From contig CALSFV010000287.1 in assembly GCA_943737045.1 (NCBI GenBank), positions 186,001-250,000 on the forward strand: 64,000 bases of DNA. Direction: 5' to 3'. Position numbers and translations under genes: made by a program. The stretch comes from Parapristionchus giblindavisi (lineage: Eukaryota > Nematoda > Chromadorea > Rhabditida > Diplogasteridae). Shown piece after piece: positions 22,638-33,781 of this stretch; position 1 is the stretch's first letter; each line of letters begins with the position of its first letter. A model generated the notes under the pieces. The model saw nothing but the letters and a program-made list of their open reading frames with translations. It had not been told where the DNA came from and made no database searches.

Positions 22638-25600
22638 TTACTGGTTGAGGATACTGAAATAATTTTGATTGATCTTTGATCTTTGATCTTTAATCTTACC
22701 TATCGATGGAGTAGGTTGGCGAGAACTTGCGTACAGGAGGCGAGAAAGCGGAGGTGGGAGAAACAGAGAGACGAGATAGGGGAGACTCACATTTGACTGA
22801 AAAAAATCACTTATTATTTTTAAAAAACAATACAAAATTTCAATTAAAATTTGAATTCGCTTACAACACTTCTCATCGTCGACGGAAACCGTTTCGCTCT
22901 CCTCGTCTTTACCATATCTGAAAATGTAAGTAATCAATAATTATTTTGTAAGTAATCAATAATCATTACCAAACAAATAAAATAAGGTTCCATATGGAAA
23001 TATACCGTACCTCTCATGGAACGAAGTCGCATTAGCAGTATTGTGAAGAGCCATTAGAGTTGCGGTCCTTAAGGAATCCCAATTATTGTTTGATCCACAG
23101 TAGTAAACAACTTACAAGTCAGCTGGAGGCATGACAGGAGTAGGATGCTGAATGCCAGATGGAGGTCCGGCTGCAGCCAATTGCTGTCCTTGTTGAGTGT
23201 TAGCGAAACTACGAGGATGCATCGAACCAGTGCGACGGAATCTTAAAATATAAGATGTTGTAATGGTGAGGTTCTACTAGTAAAGCATGTTAAATTAGCA
23301 AAGGAGATCGGAAAATAAAAATGCAGTGAGACTTCTGTATGAGAGTATTTTCCTCGATTGGTTTAGTCAATGCCCAAGTCGTGGAAATTTTTCCAACCAA
23401 CCACTTTCTAAAGTTAAAAATTATTTATCTTTGTTTTTTTAAAGTTTTGTAGGTTTGGAAAAAATTACAAAATTAAAACAATTTTCAAAAATTGAAAGCG
23501 GATGGTTGCAAAAATTTTCACGATCAAACCCGTTATTTTGCTTATAAAAATCGAAAAATGCTGTAGATAATTTTCGCTTTCGTCAATTTTTTTCATAGTA
23601 ATACTCTACCTGGACATGATCTTGCTCACACACGAATGAGTTACTCCAATCTGTCGAGCGATATGTGAGATCTTGTAGCCCTAGAAATATCGATCGATAT
23701 CATACAGTAATCCTGAGAGAGATACCGTACCTGCTCATATAGATCGAGAATCTTCTTTCTGTCCTCCATAGCCAGAGGACGTCCGGGGTTGTACGAACGA
23801 CCAAGTTTGTTACGGGCTGAAATCAAAAATTTCATCAATCAATAAACCGAAAATTCAGCATAAAGTTACCGACCGGGGGTTTTTTTTTTCTCGCTCATGC
23901 GATTTTTTCAGTAAAGAAATCAACAGTCAGAAAAATAAACGATTTTCTATTTTTTTTCTGGCACATGGGAAGCCAACAATACAAGAAAAAGTCCCGGCAA
24001 TTAGTTAACTGATTAATATGAAAAGCTCGGATGATCCTCTGTTTTTGGCAGATCTTGTCGTTTGGTTACGATCTATTACTCATTCTAGTATTCTATTTAA
24101 ATATCCAAGAAAAGAAGGGAAATCATGAAAAAGCTCAACATAGAATAAATTTTATAAATGAATGAAACTTACACGCAATAGTTTTGTTGGTGAGATTCAA
24201 CGCTGATGTGTCCATCTTTGATGTGGTGTGTGGTGCATTGGGAATCGTCGTCTGGTGTAGTGCGGTAGCCAGAGTGGTCTGATTCCCGGTCTTGGTCAAG
24301 GCCGCGGCATACTGTGGCATCATCGCAATCGGCTTGACTATATCTCCTTCCGAGTGAGCAGTCTGCAAAGATAATCATTCTTTTGTCTAACTGGCATAAT
24401 AAACAATATCAGCACGAAGCCATAAAACACACTAGTATTACTGTATGTCCTAGCGTTCTCAAAAATACAGTATTCTTCAAAACGTTTGGGTGCAGGCAAC
24501 GTCACTAAATTCTCGTGAACCCATCATTTTCAGATTATTCGCAGAATGCGACTTTGTCGTGATTTATGGTTGAATATAGAGTTTGTAAGAGACAGGTGGA
24601 ACTGGTCTAGCCTAAGATATATCTGCAAATAGATGTAGACATGTGCGACATGGTTCTTAGGTATGACAAGCAATATTCAAAGATTTTATGGAACAGGGTT
24701 CAAAATGTTGTCGAAGTTTTGTAATCGAATTTTTTAACTGTTTTTAAGTGAAATTTGACAGACAAAAAGAATATTGGTTGTTGAAAATATGTAGTATAAA
24801 AAGGAATAGATCTTTCTCGGAAGTCTTCACATATCATTTCTTACACAATCTGCGAATGCGAATTTTGAAGCCTGACAATATTATTTCACGCTTCACATTA
24901 ACAGTTAATCGCTAAGAGGAACGGTATCGATTGGATGATCTCATAAAAATATCTCTCATTTTCCATTCCATCCCTCAATCTTCTCATTTATGAAAGCATT
25001 CAGAGTGTGACTACTCATCACATCACGTTTTGTGTAAATATGGAGGCGGAGAAGATTTCATGGGTATACCCTTACGATATTATAATATGTTCTAGGTGGA
25101 GATACAAAAATATACCTCAAGATAATTTTACTATCCGCATTGGTAATACTCTCTCGCAGATAAAGAAAGCGAGAGAGTGTGGCCACACCGGAGAGTTTAA
25201 AATTAACTCGGGTTGTCGCTTTATCAGATCAGCCGCCTGATCAGCCTGATCAGCGCAACTATGCGACCCCTGATAAATTATGTTATGTTAAATATGTTAT
25301 GTTATGTCGCTTTAAGCTTCGAAACATAGTTTTGTCTTGAGAGTTCACAAAAAATGTTGTTCCATTGATCGTAGCAAACTTTTCAGTTTTTTCCCGCTTG
25401 GAATGTTTTAGCTTTTATTTTTTTAACCAAAAAAAACATTGAAAGAATTCCAGGCGGTATTCAAAATTTTTTAAATTAAATTAACAGGAAAACAAATTGG
25501 CTAATAATTTGGTTTATTAGTTTTGAAAATGCAAAATTTTGTGCATATATGGTATTTGGGAGTATTCGACTGTTCGATTGTTAGTGTTATTCCTGTGTTG

Positions 25601-26260
25601 AAAATAGACGTAAATATGCACTTTTTCGTGAAAATGATTCATTAAAATTGTAGTCGTGCGATCGTGTGTGGGAATGTGTGGGAATTTTGATGGATATGGA
25701 CGATTGTTACCCCCACAACTAGACAAAGAATAATTCCTCAGTGATCACACAAAATTGTGTCAGAATGGAACAAACTGCTGCAATCGGATAGATAATCATT
25801 GTAAGTGAAAACATAATATCCCTTTGACCCCAATGTCCATATGACGCCCCAAGCTAATTTGAATCTCTCCACTCTGGCCATTCCCTCTCGCTTTCTTTGA
25901 ACACAAGAGAGCGTTGAGAGAGGAGAGTAAAATTAGATTGGGGTGTGAATTTAAATGACTCAAGAGTTTGAGGTCTGGTGCATGAGGATAAGTGAGATCT
26001 GGGAAAAGTAATGTAAATAAGATAATTCTGACCTCTCCCAGTTTCTCTCGTTCCCATGATGCAGCCATCATGATCATAGCCAGATATGGCTGCAACTGTA
26101 GATGAAGTGGAGTTTGTTGTTGTTGTTGTTGATCATAAAATGATACGGTAGTGCCGTATACTGTAGGTGGAGATGAAGATATCGTTGACGAATAATCGAC
26201 GATAGATGAGGGAGAGTAGGAGACAGTGGGCGTGGCCGAAGGTAGATACTGTTGAGCCAT
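22638..26260 (-). CDS. npax-like protein with a PAI half-paired domain
   Basis: Eight exons on the - strand, in transcript order 26033-26260, 24173-24362, 23731-23816, 23610-23680, 23116-23241, 22865-22917, 22700-22796, 22638-22653, join in phase into 288 residues. Residues 1-76 are rich in Ser, Thr, Tyr and Gln (a QQQQQQ run); 77-139 are polar. Residues about 151-205 match the N-terminal (PAI) half of the paired domain: GRPLAMEDRKKILDLYEQ (helix 1), GYKISHIARQIGVTHSCVSK (helices 2-3, DNA recognition), then FRRTGSMHPRS. No RED subdomain or homeodomain follows; the remainder is a Pro/Ser-rich tail ending SILNQ. This is the architecture of nematode npax genes, probable DNA-binding transcription factors in the nucleus. 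At exon 5 the donor CTT|GTAAGT overlaps an in-frame TAA (23112-23114), so an unspliced transcript would end after PPADL. Exon 1 is the least certain because 1.7 kb separates it from exon 2. Confidence 0.85.
25098..25223. repeat. Family-1 MITE, left end degraded
   Basis: The core TCTCTCGCAGATAAAGAAAG, the right arm CGGAGAGTTTAAAATTA and the end GGGTTGTCGCTTTA are typical of the family; the left end lacks a clean AGGCACACC. Confidence 0.65.
25840..25950. repeat. Family-1 MITE
   Basis: Arms ACGCCCCAAGCTAATTTGAA and TAAAATTAGATTGGGGTGTG flank a CCCTCTCGCTTTCTTTG core. TTAA follows the right end. Confidence 0.75.
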
Positions 26261-27649
26261 CTCAAATATACGATGTTTAGATTAATATTTATACAAAACT
26301 ATTTGTTTATTCCGAAAGATACCAGGTTTAGAAAGGAATGTGATCTTTGATCTTTGATCATATATCATTCAATGTGGTCTTACTGCATTTAACTCATTGT
26401 GCATGACTCATTCTTTCTCTGTTCACAGTCACAAGTTCGTTTAATCTATTAACTAGTAAACTTTATATAGTATGCAATATCGCAACATCATAATGTTTTC
26501 TTATAAGCTGGAGGAAAAAGCATTTTTAAATGGTCGCATGAATAGTGGAAGCATATTTACAACTAAACTCGCTTTGGATATCTGTGAATTTCTAACGACT
26601 TATTCAAAGGACAGACGATATGCAAAAAGATAGAAAGCACTCTCGTTGACCCCTTGCTGTAGTGATAACACCAATCCTTTAAAGCCACACCCCAAGCTAA
26701 TAATTCGAGTGATAATTGAGATTTGAATGAGCGGTTTTTGGATAAGACAGACACACTCTGGCAGCTGAAATAAACATGGTGTCACCATCTCTCTCTCTGA
26801 TCAATGAGAGAAGAGAATGCTTGCAAAAATCGCAGACAGAGAAAGAACTCGAACCCATGTGGTACAGACTGCTATGCAACAGACGATACCACTGAGCCAT
26901 GAAGGCGATGTAAGCGAGATAGGATTTCTGTTATTTGATATGATGATTTATGCTAAAATCGCTCGCCATCGCAGCTCTGCTAATCAAATTGAAAGATATG
27001 TGTACATAATTCATAATGTGTTCATTGGATCTCTGATATTTTTTTACCTTTATGTTTATCATTTCCAATTTGTAATTTAAAAATTTTCAATATTTTTTTT
27101 GCATTGTCGAGTTGTTGTAAGCACCATTAATGTTTTATCTGTCTATTATTATGATCTTGTTCTACATTTGCAAATAGATTATCGAAATTAATGTTTCATT
27201 GTCGGAATCGTCGATATATATTGAAAAAATTTATATATAGGGGGAATTTATATATATGAGTTTATATATAGGGATAGTAATCGATTCAATTTTCAACTAC
27301 AGTATCTCAATGTACGTGAAGCAAATCTAGTAATAAGTGATTGTCAGAAATCAATCAATATGAAAGGCCCATCATGTGTATGTACTACTCATTTCTCGAC
27401 TTTATTTAAGTCTCCTCTCAATGTAAGTCACAATAAAATACATTGAAAAATCATTTATTATCCGTTATAGACACGAAATGAAGAGCAATAAAGAGAAATA
27501 CAACTCAATACGAAATATGAGGAAGACTCTTACGAAAGATCCCGGCAAAAGTATTGTCATCTATTAAGCGAATTCTCAATTACCGTAATCTCCGTTTTAG
27601 CCACAGTCTCATCTACAACTCCTACAGTATTCCCCGCTACCGTATCCCA
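26261..27649. other. Promoter side of npax-like gene and spacer
   Basis: No exon recognised. It contains GATCTTTGATC repeats near 26343, a degraded family-1 MITE start at 26680, and a tRNA-like SINE head at 26820-26910 (- strand GGCTCAGTGGTATCG and GGGTTCGAGTTC). Several tandem TTTATATATA blocks lie near 27225-27275. Confidence 0.5.
26820..26910 (-). repeat. tRNA-like SINE head
   Basis: On the - strand ATGGCTCAGTGGTATCGTC (A-box-like) and CATGGGTTCGAGTTC (B-box-like) are spaced as in a tRNA, but the stems do not pair into a cloverleaf. Confidence 0.5.
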
Positions 27650-29947
27650 TCATACCAAACGCCCTTCTATACTGGCTCCTAATTTTTCGTACCCATCCAG
27701 AAACGGCTCATCTTGATCCGTTATCGTCCCAAATGGCTGTCGCTCGAGAAGGCAGAAACTCCAGGTATTCTGAAAATATTTATTTTTAATATCGAAAATA
27801 GCTTAGCTATCAGCAGAAGTAAACAGCGATATATGTAGGAATAACTGGGAACAAATTACTGAATTACTTAGAGCACATGAAGATGAATACATAACATACA
27901 CTTTCGCCCCAATCACAATCTATCGTTTTATACACTCTCTCGCCTGGTATTGCGAAATATAAACTGACCCGAGTTTAGAGTAAAACTGACCCGATCTACA
28001 TCTCATGTATTCGGAACTGACCCGACATGGGGGTGATTCTTGCTAATTTCGATCATGACCGTACGTAACTGACAAAAATGATATATCGTAATGTATAACC
28101 AACCGTGTTGCCCGAATGGTGCATCATCGAGTACTCTTCCATTCCCTGGTTACTATTTGGTAGAAGCCTTCTCTCATTCTTATCGGCTTCGAGTGCGAAC
28201 TGACGATCCTGAAACAGGGACCATTAGAAAGGAGTAAAAAAGAGTAACAAAGTGAAAAGAAATGCTAAAAATAAAGAAATTAAAGGTAATGAGATTGATA
28301 ACCAGAAGGGAAAGGGAAAGATGATAGAAAAGAAGACGAAGAGAGAGAGATAGTCCAGAGAAAAAGGTAGACAAGGTCAAGAAAGAAGATAGAATCAAGG
28401 AAAGCAACAAAGTCTGGTCTGGAGTGGAAGATTGAACACGGGATTTTCTCCCCGCAGTGGGCCCGGCTGATATGGGCAGCCTCGTTTTGACATAGTGCCC
28501 TGCGGGGTGGCTTGAATAAACAGGGTGCCACGCGAGGACATCTGCCAGGCACACTGCTGGGAGACATTTCCAGAGAAGAATGAGAACGAAAGGTGAATTT
28601 TTTTAGAAATCGATAGTAGTGATAACGATGGAACATACCTCAACAGATTAGCTGATCAAGAGGAGGAAGAAGAAGAAGATGTAGTTGGAGAAGTTCGATT
28701 CTCTGCTAATATCGCATTCTACAACTAAATCAATACATTTTAGAAGATAATCATTGATTATTTGCATTCATAGACATCGTGATAAAACAATACTACGTTT
28801 GTATCGTACCACAACAAAGTAATAAAGTAAAATTGCAAAATAACAATGAAGCATTGATGTTACTTACCGAAGTTGTTCATTCCATCACAAGTTCGAACAT
28901 CTCTCGAACTGGAGCCGCCAATCCTGATAATCATGGTCATCATACAATGATCATAGCAGTACAGCTTTAAATAAACAGAAATACTACTAGAACAGAACTG
29001 AAAACACATATTAACGGGTAGAAAATAGAAAACGGCTGAACAAGCTGCCAAAATGAGGACCGCCTTCCGGAGATCCGGGAAATAGAGGTGATAAAAAGCA
29101 GTCGAGATAAAAGCACTGCCAGAGTGTGCCTGTTCCCGCTCAGTTCAAACATAATATAGGGTGACAGACATTATTTTAGCTTGGGGTCTTCCTTTAAGAA
29201 CTCATGTCGCGAGTTCGAAGCCGATTGCCACTTTTCAAATTTTCAAAAAGCGCACATGTGCCTGAACTTCTAGCAGTCAACACGGAAAATGAGAATTAAA
29301 CATTGTATGGTATGTACTATATATAATAGTTTTTGCCTTCGCTCTGTCTTCAAGATTTCTTCACGAAAATATTCGATGAACCTTTTTTAGTTTTTTTAAA
29401 AAATCTTAACTATTCGTGAATTTAAACTTAATCGTGCCTGCTTTCGCTGCCTCTAATGTCCTAAGAGGTGACACTACACAGACTATACTTAAATGTTGCG
29501 TACTGATCTCGTTAAATGCCACGAAAATTATATTCGTAGCAGCAATTTGCTCGTGCGAAAAAATCAGTGTGTGGATGAGTGACAAGAATCGTAGATTTAC
29601 AAAACTATTGGTCTCGACGGCAGAATAATAAGCATACACTACATATACCCTATAATGTTCCAGTTGTGGAAGTAACATTCTCACTCTTCTCACAATGCCT
29701 ATCTATCATCACTTACTTCTATCGGAAATTGTGCTTTAGTCAACAACAAAATACATTTTGTCTCACTCTACCAGTTGCAATATCAATAAATTATGTGAAC
29801 ATCCTTCAAATTTTTAGGTTATTGTAAATAACCACAATAAAATCTCACGTGAAACGGTGATAGGAATGTTTCCTGGACCATTGTAGGAACGTATAAATCA
29901 ACGGGAGAATTGGGACGCGATAGCACGAGTGGAGATAATGTTCTTCC
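27650..29947 (-). CDS. Unidentified gene, 3'-terminal exons (partial)
   Basis: Three - strand segments look like genuine coding exons. Segment 29849-29947 (GRTLSPLVLSRPNSP start, LSPFH end) is bounded by TTGCAG and a good GTGAGA donor. Segment 28104-28208 encodes 35 residues (DRQFALEADKNERRLL start) after TTTCAG with donor GTTGGT. Segment 27650-27769 encodes the last 39 residues (QPFGTITDQDEPFLDGYEK inside, ending GRLV then TGA) after TTTTCAG. The last two join in phase 0 without a stop. A GC-rich block between them and the first (28428-28580) is open in all three - strand frames and may hold another exon, but I could not choose a frame. The family was not recognised, the 5' end was not found, and the three segments may not all belong to one gene. 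Confidence 0.45.
28428..28580 (-). other. GC-rich block, possible exon or structured RNA
   Basis: In an AT-rich setting this block is conspicuously GC-rich and lacks stops in all three - strand frames. One frame (from GTCTCCCAGCAG) contains MSSRGTLFIQATPQGTMSK and could donate at CCC|GTGTTC in phase 0 to the exon at 28208. It also contains a perfect 8-bp pairing, CCCCGCAG with CTGCGGGG, enclosing a GGCTG/CAGCC hairpin. I cannot decide between an exon, a repeat and a structured RNA. Confidence 0.35.
29200..29275 (+). repeat. tRNA-derived SINE-like 3' part
   Basis: B-box-like GTCGCGAGTTCGAAGCC is followed by AATTTTCAAAAAGCGCAC and TGTGCCTGAAC, the tail shared with other copies. A family-1 MITE end (AGCTTGGGGTCTTCCTTTAA) abuts it at 29178. 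Confidence 0.6.
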
Positions 29948-31515
29948 CTGCAATTCAATCAATCAATTATTTGAGTTTTTGTTTATAGTTAGTATCACAA
30001 TATGAACGGTGAATGAGAATAGTTGGAATTATTTACGGAATACAAGCGTCTTTGATACTATCACAATTCTGGTTCTACCATAGCATAATGTCACAAATTC
30101 CATCAAGGTAGGTCGCCCCGCCCACTAAAATGGTCACAATTGACGATGTTTGAGGGATTAGGAAGCCTGATTCAACGGAGATTTGATGTCATCCCAGTCA
30201 TTGATTCTATGAGAGACTCGAACGTATATGGGGAAAGAGCACAGATTATTGTCAAACTTTGAAGCTCCCACGTAGATTTTACATCAATATACGATTATGG
30301 AATCTTTTTTGTTCATTTGCAAAGACTCCTAAAGCTTCTTACAGCAAAGATAAAAAGGTAAAAGCGAATCCCGTTCTAAGCACGGTAGTCTAGGATTACT
30401 GTTATAGTAGAAAAAACGATAACAAAACTCTACAGTGACCATATCGAAGCTTCAAAATAAACAGTAACATTCGGAGAGAATACAATGGGATCTCATTAAA
30501 TGATGTAGATGAAAGTATTCTTATCGTTGAAATGACCCATGGTTCCAATTGGTTGATCAATCCGGTTTAGCCCCCTTGGACATAGAATCCGTCGCGGAAC
30601 ATCTTCCCCCCTCATAGATTACAATCTAATTAATAGTACTAACTATTGTAACAATGGCAATTTCATGACGTCGTACTCGTTACTGGTAAGTAATGCGCAT
30701 CTCCCTCTACCTCTCCCTCTCTACCTCTCCCTCTACCTCCCTCTCTACCTGTCTACCTCTACCTCTCCCTCACTCTCTCGAGTTCGAAGCGCGACTATAC
30801 GTCACCCTTATGTCTACCCCCTATTGTTTCTTATAGGCGCACGCTACTCTCACTCTCTCACTCAATTACTATAGGAAGTTTCGGTTCGAGTTCGGAAACT
30901 GCTTTCACCCCTTGGCTAGATGAAGAAGTATGATGTTGTACCTCCAAATGAAGCAGTTCTCTTTATTCTCTCGATTACTAAATGACTAATTCTAATTCAA
31001 TATTCGATCCTTTAGGGTCACTCTTTTGTCCCTGTTTACCGAATAAATGTCTCATATGAATATATAATACATTCGATCTCAAAACATTTTCAATGATTCA
31101 TGAAGACGATATATGTAGACGAGGACTATCATGATAGATCGCAAAACAATCCCTATATAGATCGATTTATACACTTTATCACGATCAACTATGCGGTGGA
31201 TCATCGGATCTGTAGCGGATACGTATTTTATAAACTATTCAGACAATATTGTTCGAATGAGCGAAATAATATCTTGCTATAATATAGGATGTTACCAAAA
31301 TAACGAGGTAAACGTGAGGGTGGAGGGGACATCGTGAGATATTTGATATGCGCATATAATTACAACTTGGAATGCTGATATTACTCATGAATGAAGTTGG
31401 AGAGAGATAGATGGATATGTGGAGAGATAAACTAGAGATCACACTGCAACTATAATGATATGCAAATCAGAAAGGTGAGACTTTGCAGAGTAAGAAGGGA
31501 AGGTAACGTTGCTTA
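29948..31515. other. Intergenic with CT-rich simple repeat
   Basis: No gene recognised. A - strand stretch near 30545-30620 stays open (RRILCPRG) but lacks convincing splice sites. A (CTACCTCTCCCT)n-type run lies at about 30700-30775. Confidence 0.5.
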
Positions 31516-33244
31516 CAAGGGAATCCCCGGAGGCCACACTCACCGATCTTGACAAAATTTTTACTTGTGGTGAACCTCATATAGGGATGAGGTTTAGCGG
31601 TGTCGGGAGCTGCTTATCAATTTTTTGAAATTTTAAAATTCATTTTTAAGATCGACCAAAAAAATGGGCGGTGCGCGCAGTGTGCACATAGAGATTACAC
31701 ACCACTCATTATCGCAAGTTCATTTTGGCAGTGAAACAGATGTGTCGGTGGTGTAGTGTTAAGTTTCATGCTTTGAGGTCGGTAGGTAGTATGTTCAATC
31801 CCTTCTGCGTTTTAGTCTTTTGCAAGGACTTGTAAATTTCACAAGCAATTTTTTTTATCAGCACATTCAAAATTGATTTTTGAAAAAATATTTGAATATT
31901 TATTTACATTGTGTATAGTAAAATTTATCAAACAATAAAAATGGAATTTTAACAATAGTGACATTCTGACGGGAACAGTGCCTGCACGGGTGAGAGAAAT
32001 GGAGCAGGGGTAGTAATAGGGGGGACGATCGATTCGGCAACGGATCATAAATCGGTTGGGAGATGGCCTGTGGCAACAAAAGTTGCACCATTTTTATCAG
32101 TAGGAGTGTACGGTATTGGACTACCGTAACCGTCGGGAATCACGAACTGATTTTTTCAGTCGACCCATGACCCGACCCATGATTCATGGTAGAAATTTGC
32201 CGAAGTTGAAAAATTCATGATGCTCCGAGGTCAAATAATAGTTGTCGTTATATCATTAATGAGCAAGTTTTATCTTTCAGGATACCGTAACCCGAACTAC
32301 CGTAATCAAACCGCGATTTGCAGTGAACTTCGCTATAATATTGTAGGGTACAGCAGCTAGAATACGGTAGTTCGGGTTACGGTATCCATAAAGGTAAAAG
32401 TTGGCTCACTATTGATATAATGGAAACTAGTATTTGGTCTCGGAGCGTCATGAATTTTTCGTCTTCGGTAAATTTCAACCATGAATCATGGTCATGGGTC
32501 GACTGAAAAAATCAGTTCGCGATTCCCGACGGTTACGGTAGTCCAATACCGTACACTCCTACTGATAACAATGGTGCAACTTTTGTTGCCACAGGCCATC
32601 TCCCAACCGATTTAAGATGTCGAAACGATCGTTGTCGAATCGATCGTCCCCCCTATTACTACCCCTGCTCCATTTCTCTCACCCGTGCAGGCACTGTTCC
32701 CGTCTTCGCTTTCTCATCACTGTTCACCTCCTAACTGTTTAAATATCCCATTCATTAAATGTGCATTGTGTGATCTAGAATCATTTTATTGCAGAATGTC
32801 ACTATTGTTAAAATTCTATTTTTATTGTTTGATAAATTTTACTATACACAATGTAAATAAATATTCAAATATTTTTTTCAAAAATCAATTTTAAATGTGC
32901 TGATAAAAAAATTGCTTGTGAAATTTACAAGTCCTTGCAAAAGTGTAAAACGCAGAAGGGGATTGAACATACTACCTACCGACCTCAAAGCATGAAACTT
33001 AACACTACACCACCGACACATCTGTTTCACTGTCAAAATGAACTTGCGATAATGAGTGGTGTGTAATCTCTATGTGCACACTGCGCGCACCGCCCATTTT
33101 TTGGTCGATCTTAAAAATGAATTTTAAAATTTCAAAAAATTGATAAGCAGCTCCCGACACCGCTAAACCTCATCCCTATATGAGGTTCACCACAAGTAAA
33201 AATTTTGTCAAGATCGGTGAGTGTGGCCTCCGGGGATTCCCTTG
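31516..33244. mobile_element. Palindromic element with tRNA-like modules, TTA target
   Basis: The 1,729-bp element is almost wholly palindromic: termini CAAGGGAATCCCCGG and CCGGGGATTCCCTTG, arms of about 800 bp pairing to a centre near 32340. The trinucleotide TTA flanks both ends (31513-31515, 33245-33247). The right arm carries about 100 extra bp near 32700-32800. Each arm has a tRNA-like module (left arm 31743-31805): A-box-like GGTGTAGTGTTAAG and B-box-like AGTATGTTCAATCCC. Inner parts carry TACGGTAG motifs facing each other. No transposase frame was seen, so it is non-autonomous. It shares the CAAGGGA terminus and TTA target with 57908-58394. Confidence 0.85.
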
Positions 33245-33248
33245 TTAG

Positions 33249-33378
33249 GCACTAGGTCGAATGAGAAGCGATGAATAAGAACCGACCGGATGATAACCAA
33301 TATTCATTAGCGCTTGCCTCTCATATGCAAATGGCTATCCTCGGTTATTATCCATCGGTTCTCATTCGACATAGTGCC
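33249..33378. repeat. Inverted-repeat MITE next to the palindromic element
   Basis: GGCACTAGGTCGAATGAGAA at the left pairs with TTCTCATTCGACATAGTGCC at the right. It begins immediately after the TTA that ends the neighbouring element. Confidence 0.75.
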
Positions 33379-33659
33379 CGTTGCTAGCGGACCAAACACT
33401 TCCAGATCATTGAAGAGAGATAAGAGAATGAAATGAAAGAGATCCGGTGATAAGATAGAAGAGATGAGGTTGGTGATAAGTACACTACCGTTGCGATTGT
33501 CATGCACTAGTGATATATCGGGAATGGTGAGAGAGCAGAGAGAAGTGAGAGAGTGACAGACAATGAGAGAGTGACGAGAGAGCGAAGGAAGAGAAGAGAG
33601 TGCGAATGGGAAAGTGGTACACGCTCAACACACTATCACTAACTCTCGGCGCTAACCCA

Positions 33660-33781
33660 GACAGGGTGGAGAGAGAGGGAGAGGGAGAGGGAGAGGGAGA
33701 GGGGAGAGGGAGAGGGAGAGGGAGAGGGAGAGGGAGAGGGAGAGGGAGAGGGAGAGGGAGAGGGAGAGGGAGAGGGAGAGA
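33660..33781. repeat. (GGGAGA)n simple repeat
   Basis: About 20 units of GGGAGA. It creates long RG/PS-repeat frames on both strands that are artefacts of the repeat. Confidence 0.95.

Larger units (their letters stand above)
24363..26032. other. Long intron 1 of the npax-like gene
   Basis: This 1.7-kb intron holds two family-1 MITEs (listed separately) and otherwise AT-rich sequence. Nothing else coding was recognised. It could house an alternative promoter. Confidence 0.5.

Noticed and set aside
25796..26260. Single-exon 154-residue protein
   Set aside because: Its first 76 codons are exon 1 of the npax-like gene; the rest runs through a splice donor into intronic sequence and a MITE.
28428..28580. 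Known spliceosomal, SRP or RNase P RNA
   Set aside because: The hairpins do not match the conserved core sequences I know for U1, U2, U6, SRP or RNase P RNAs; left as unexplained.
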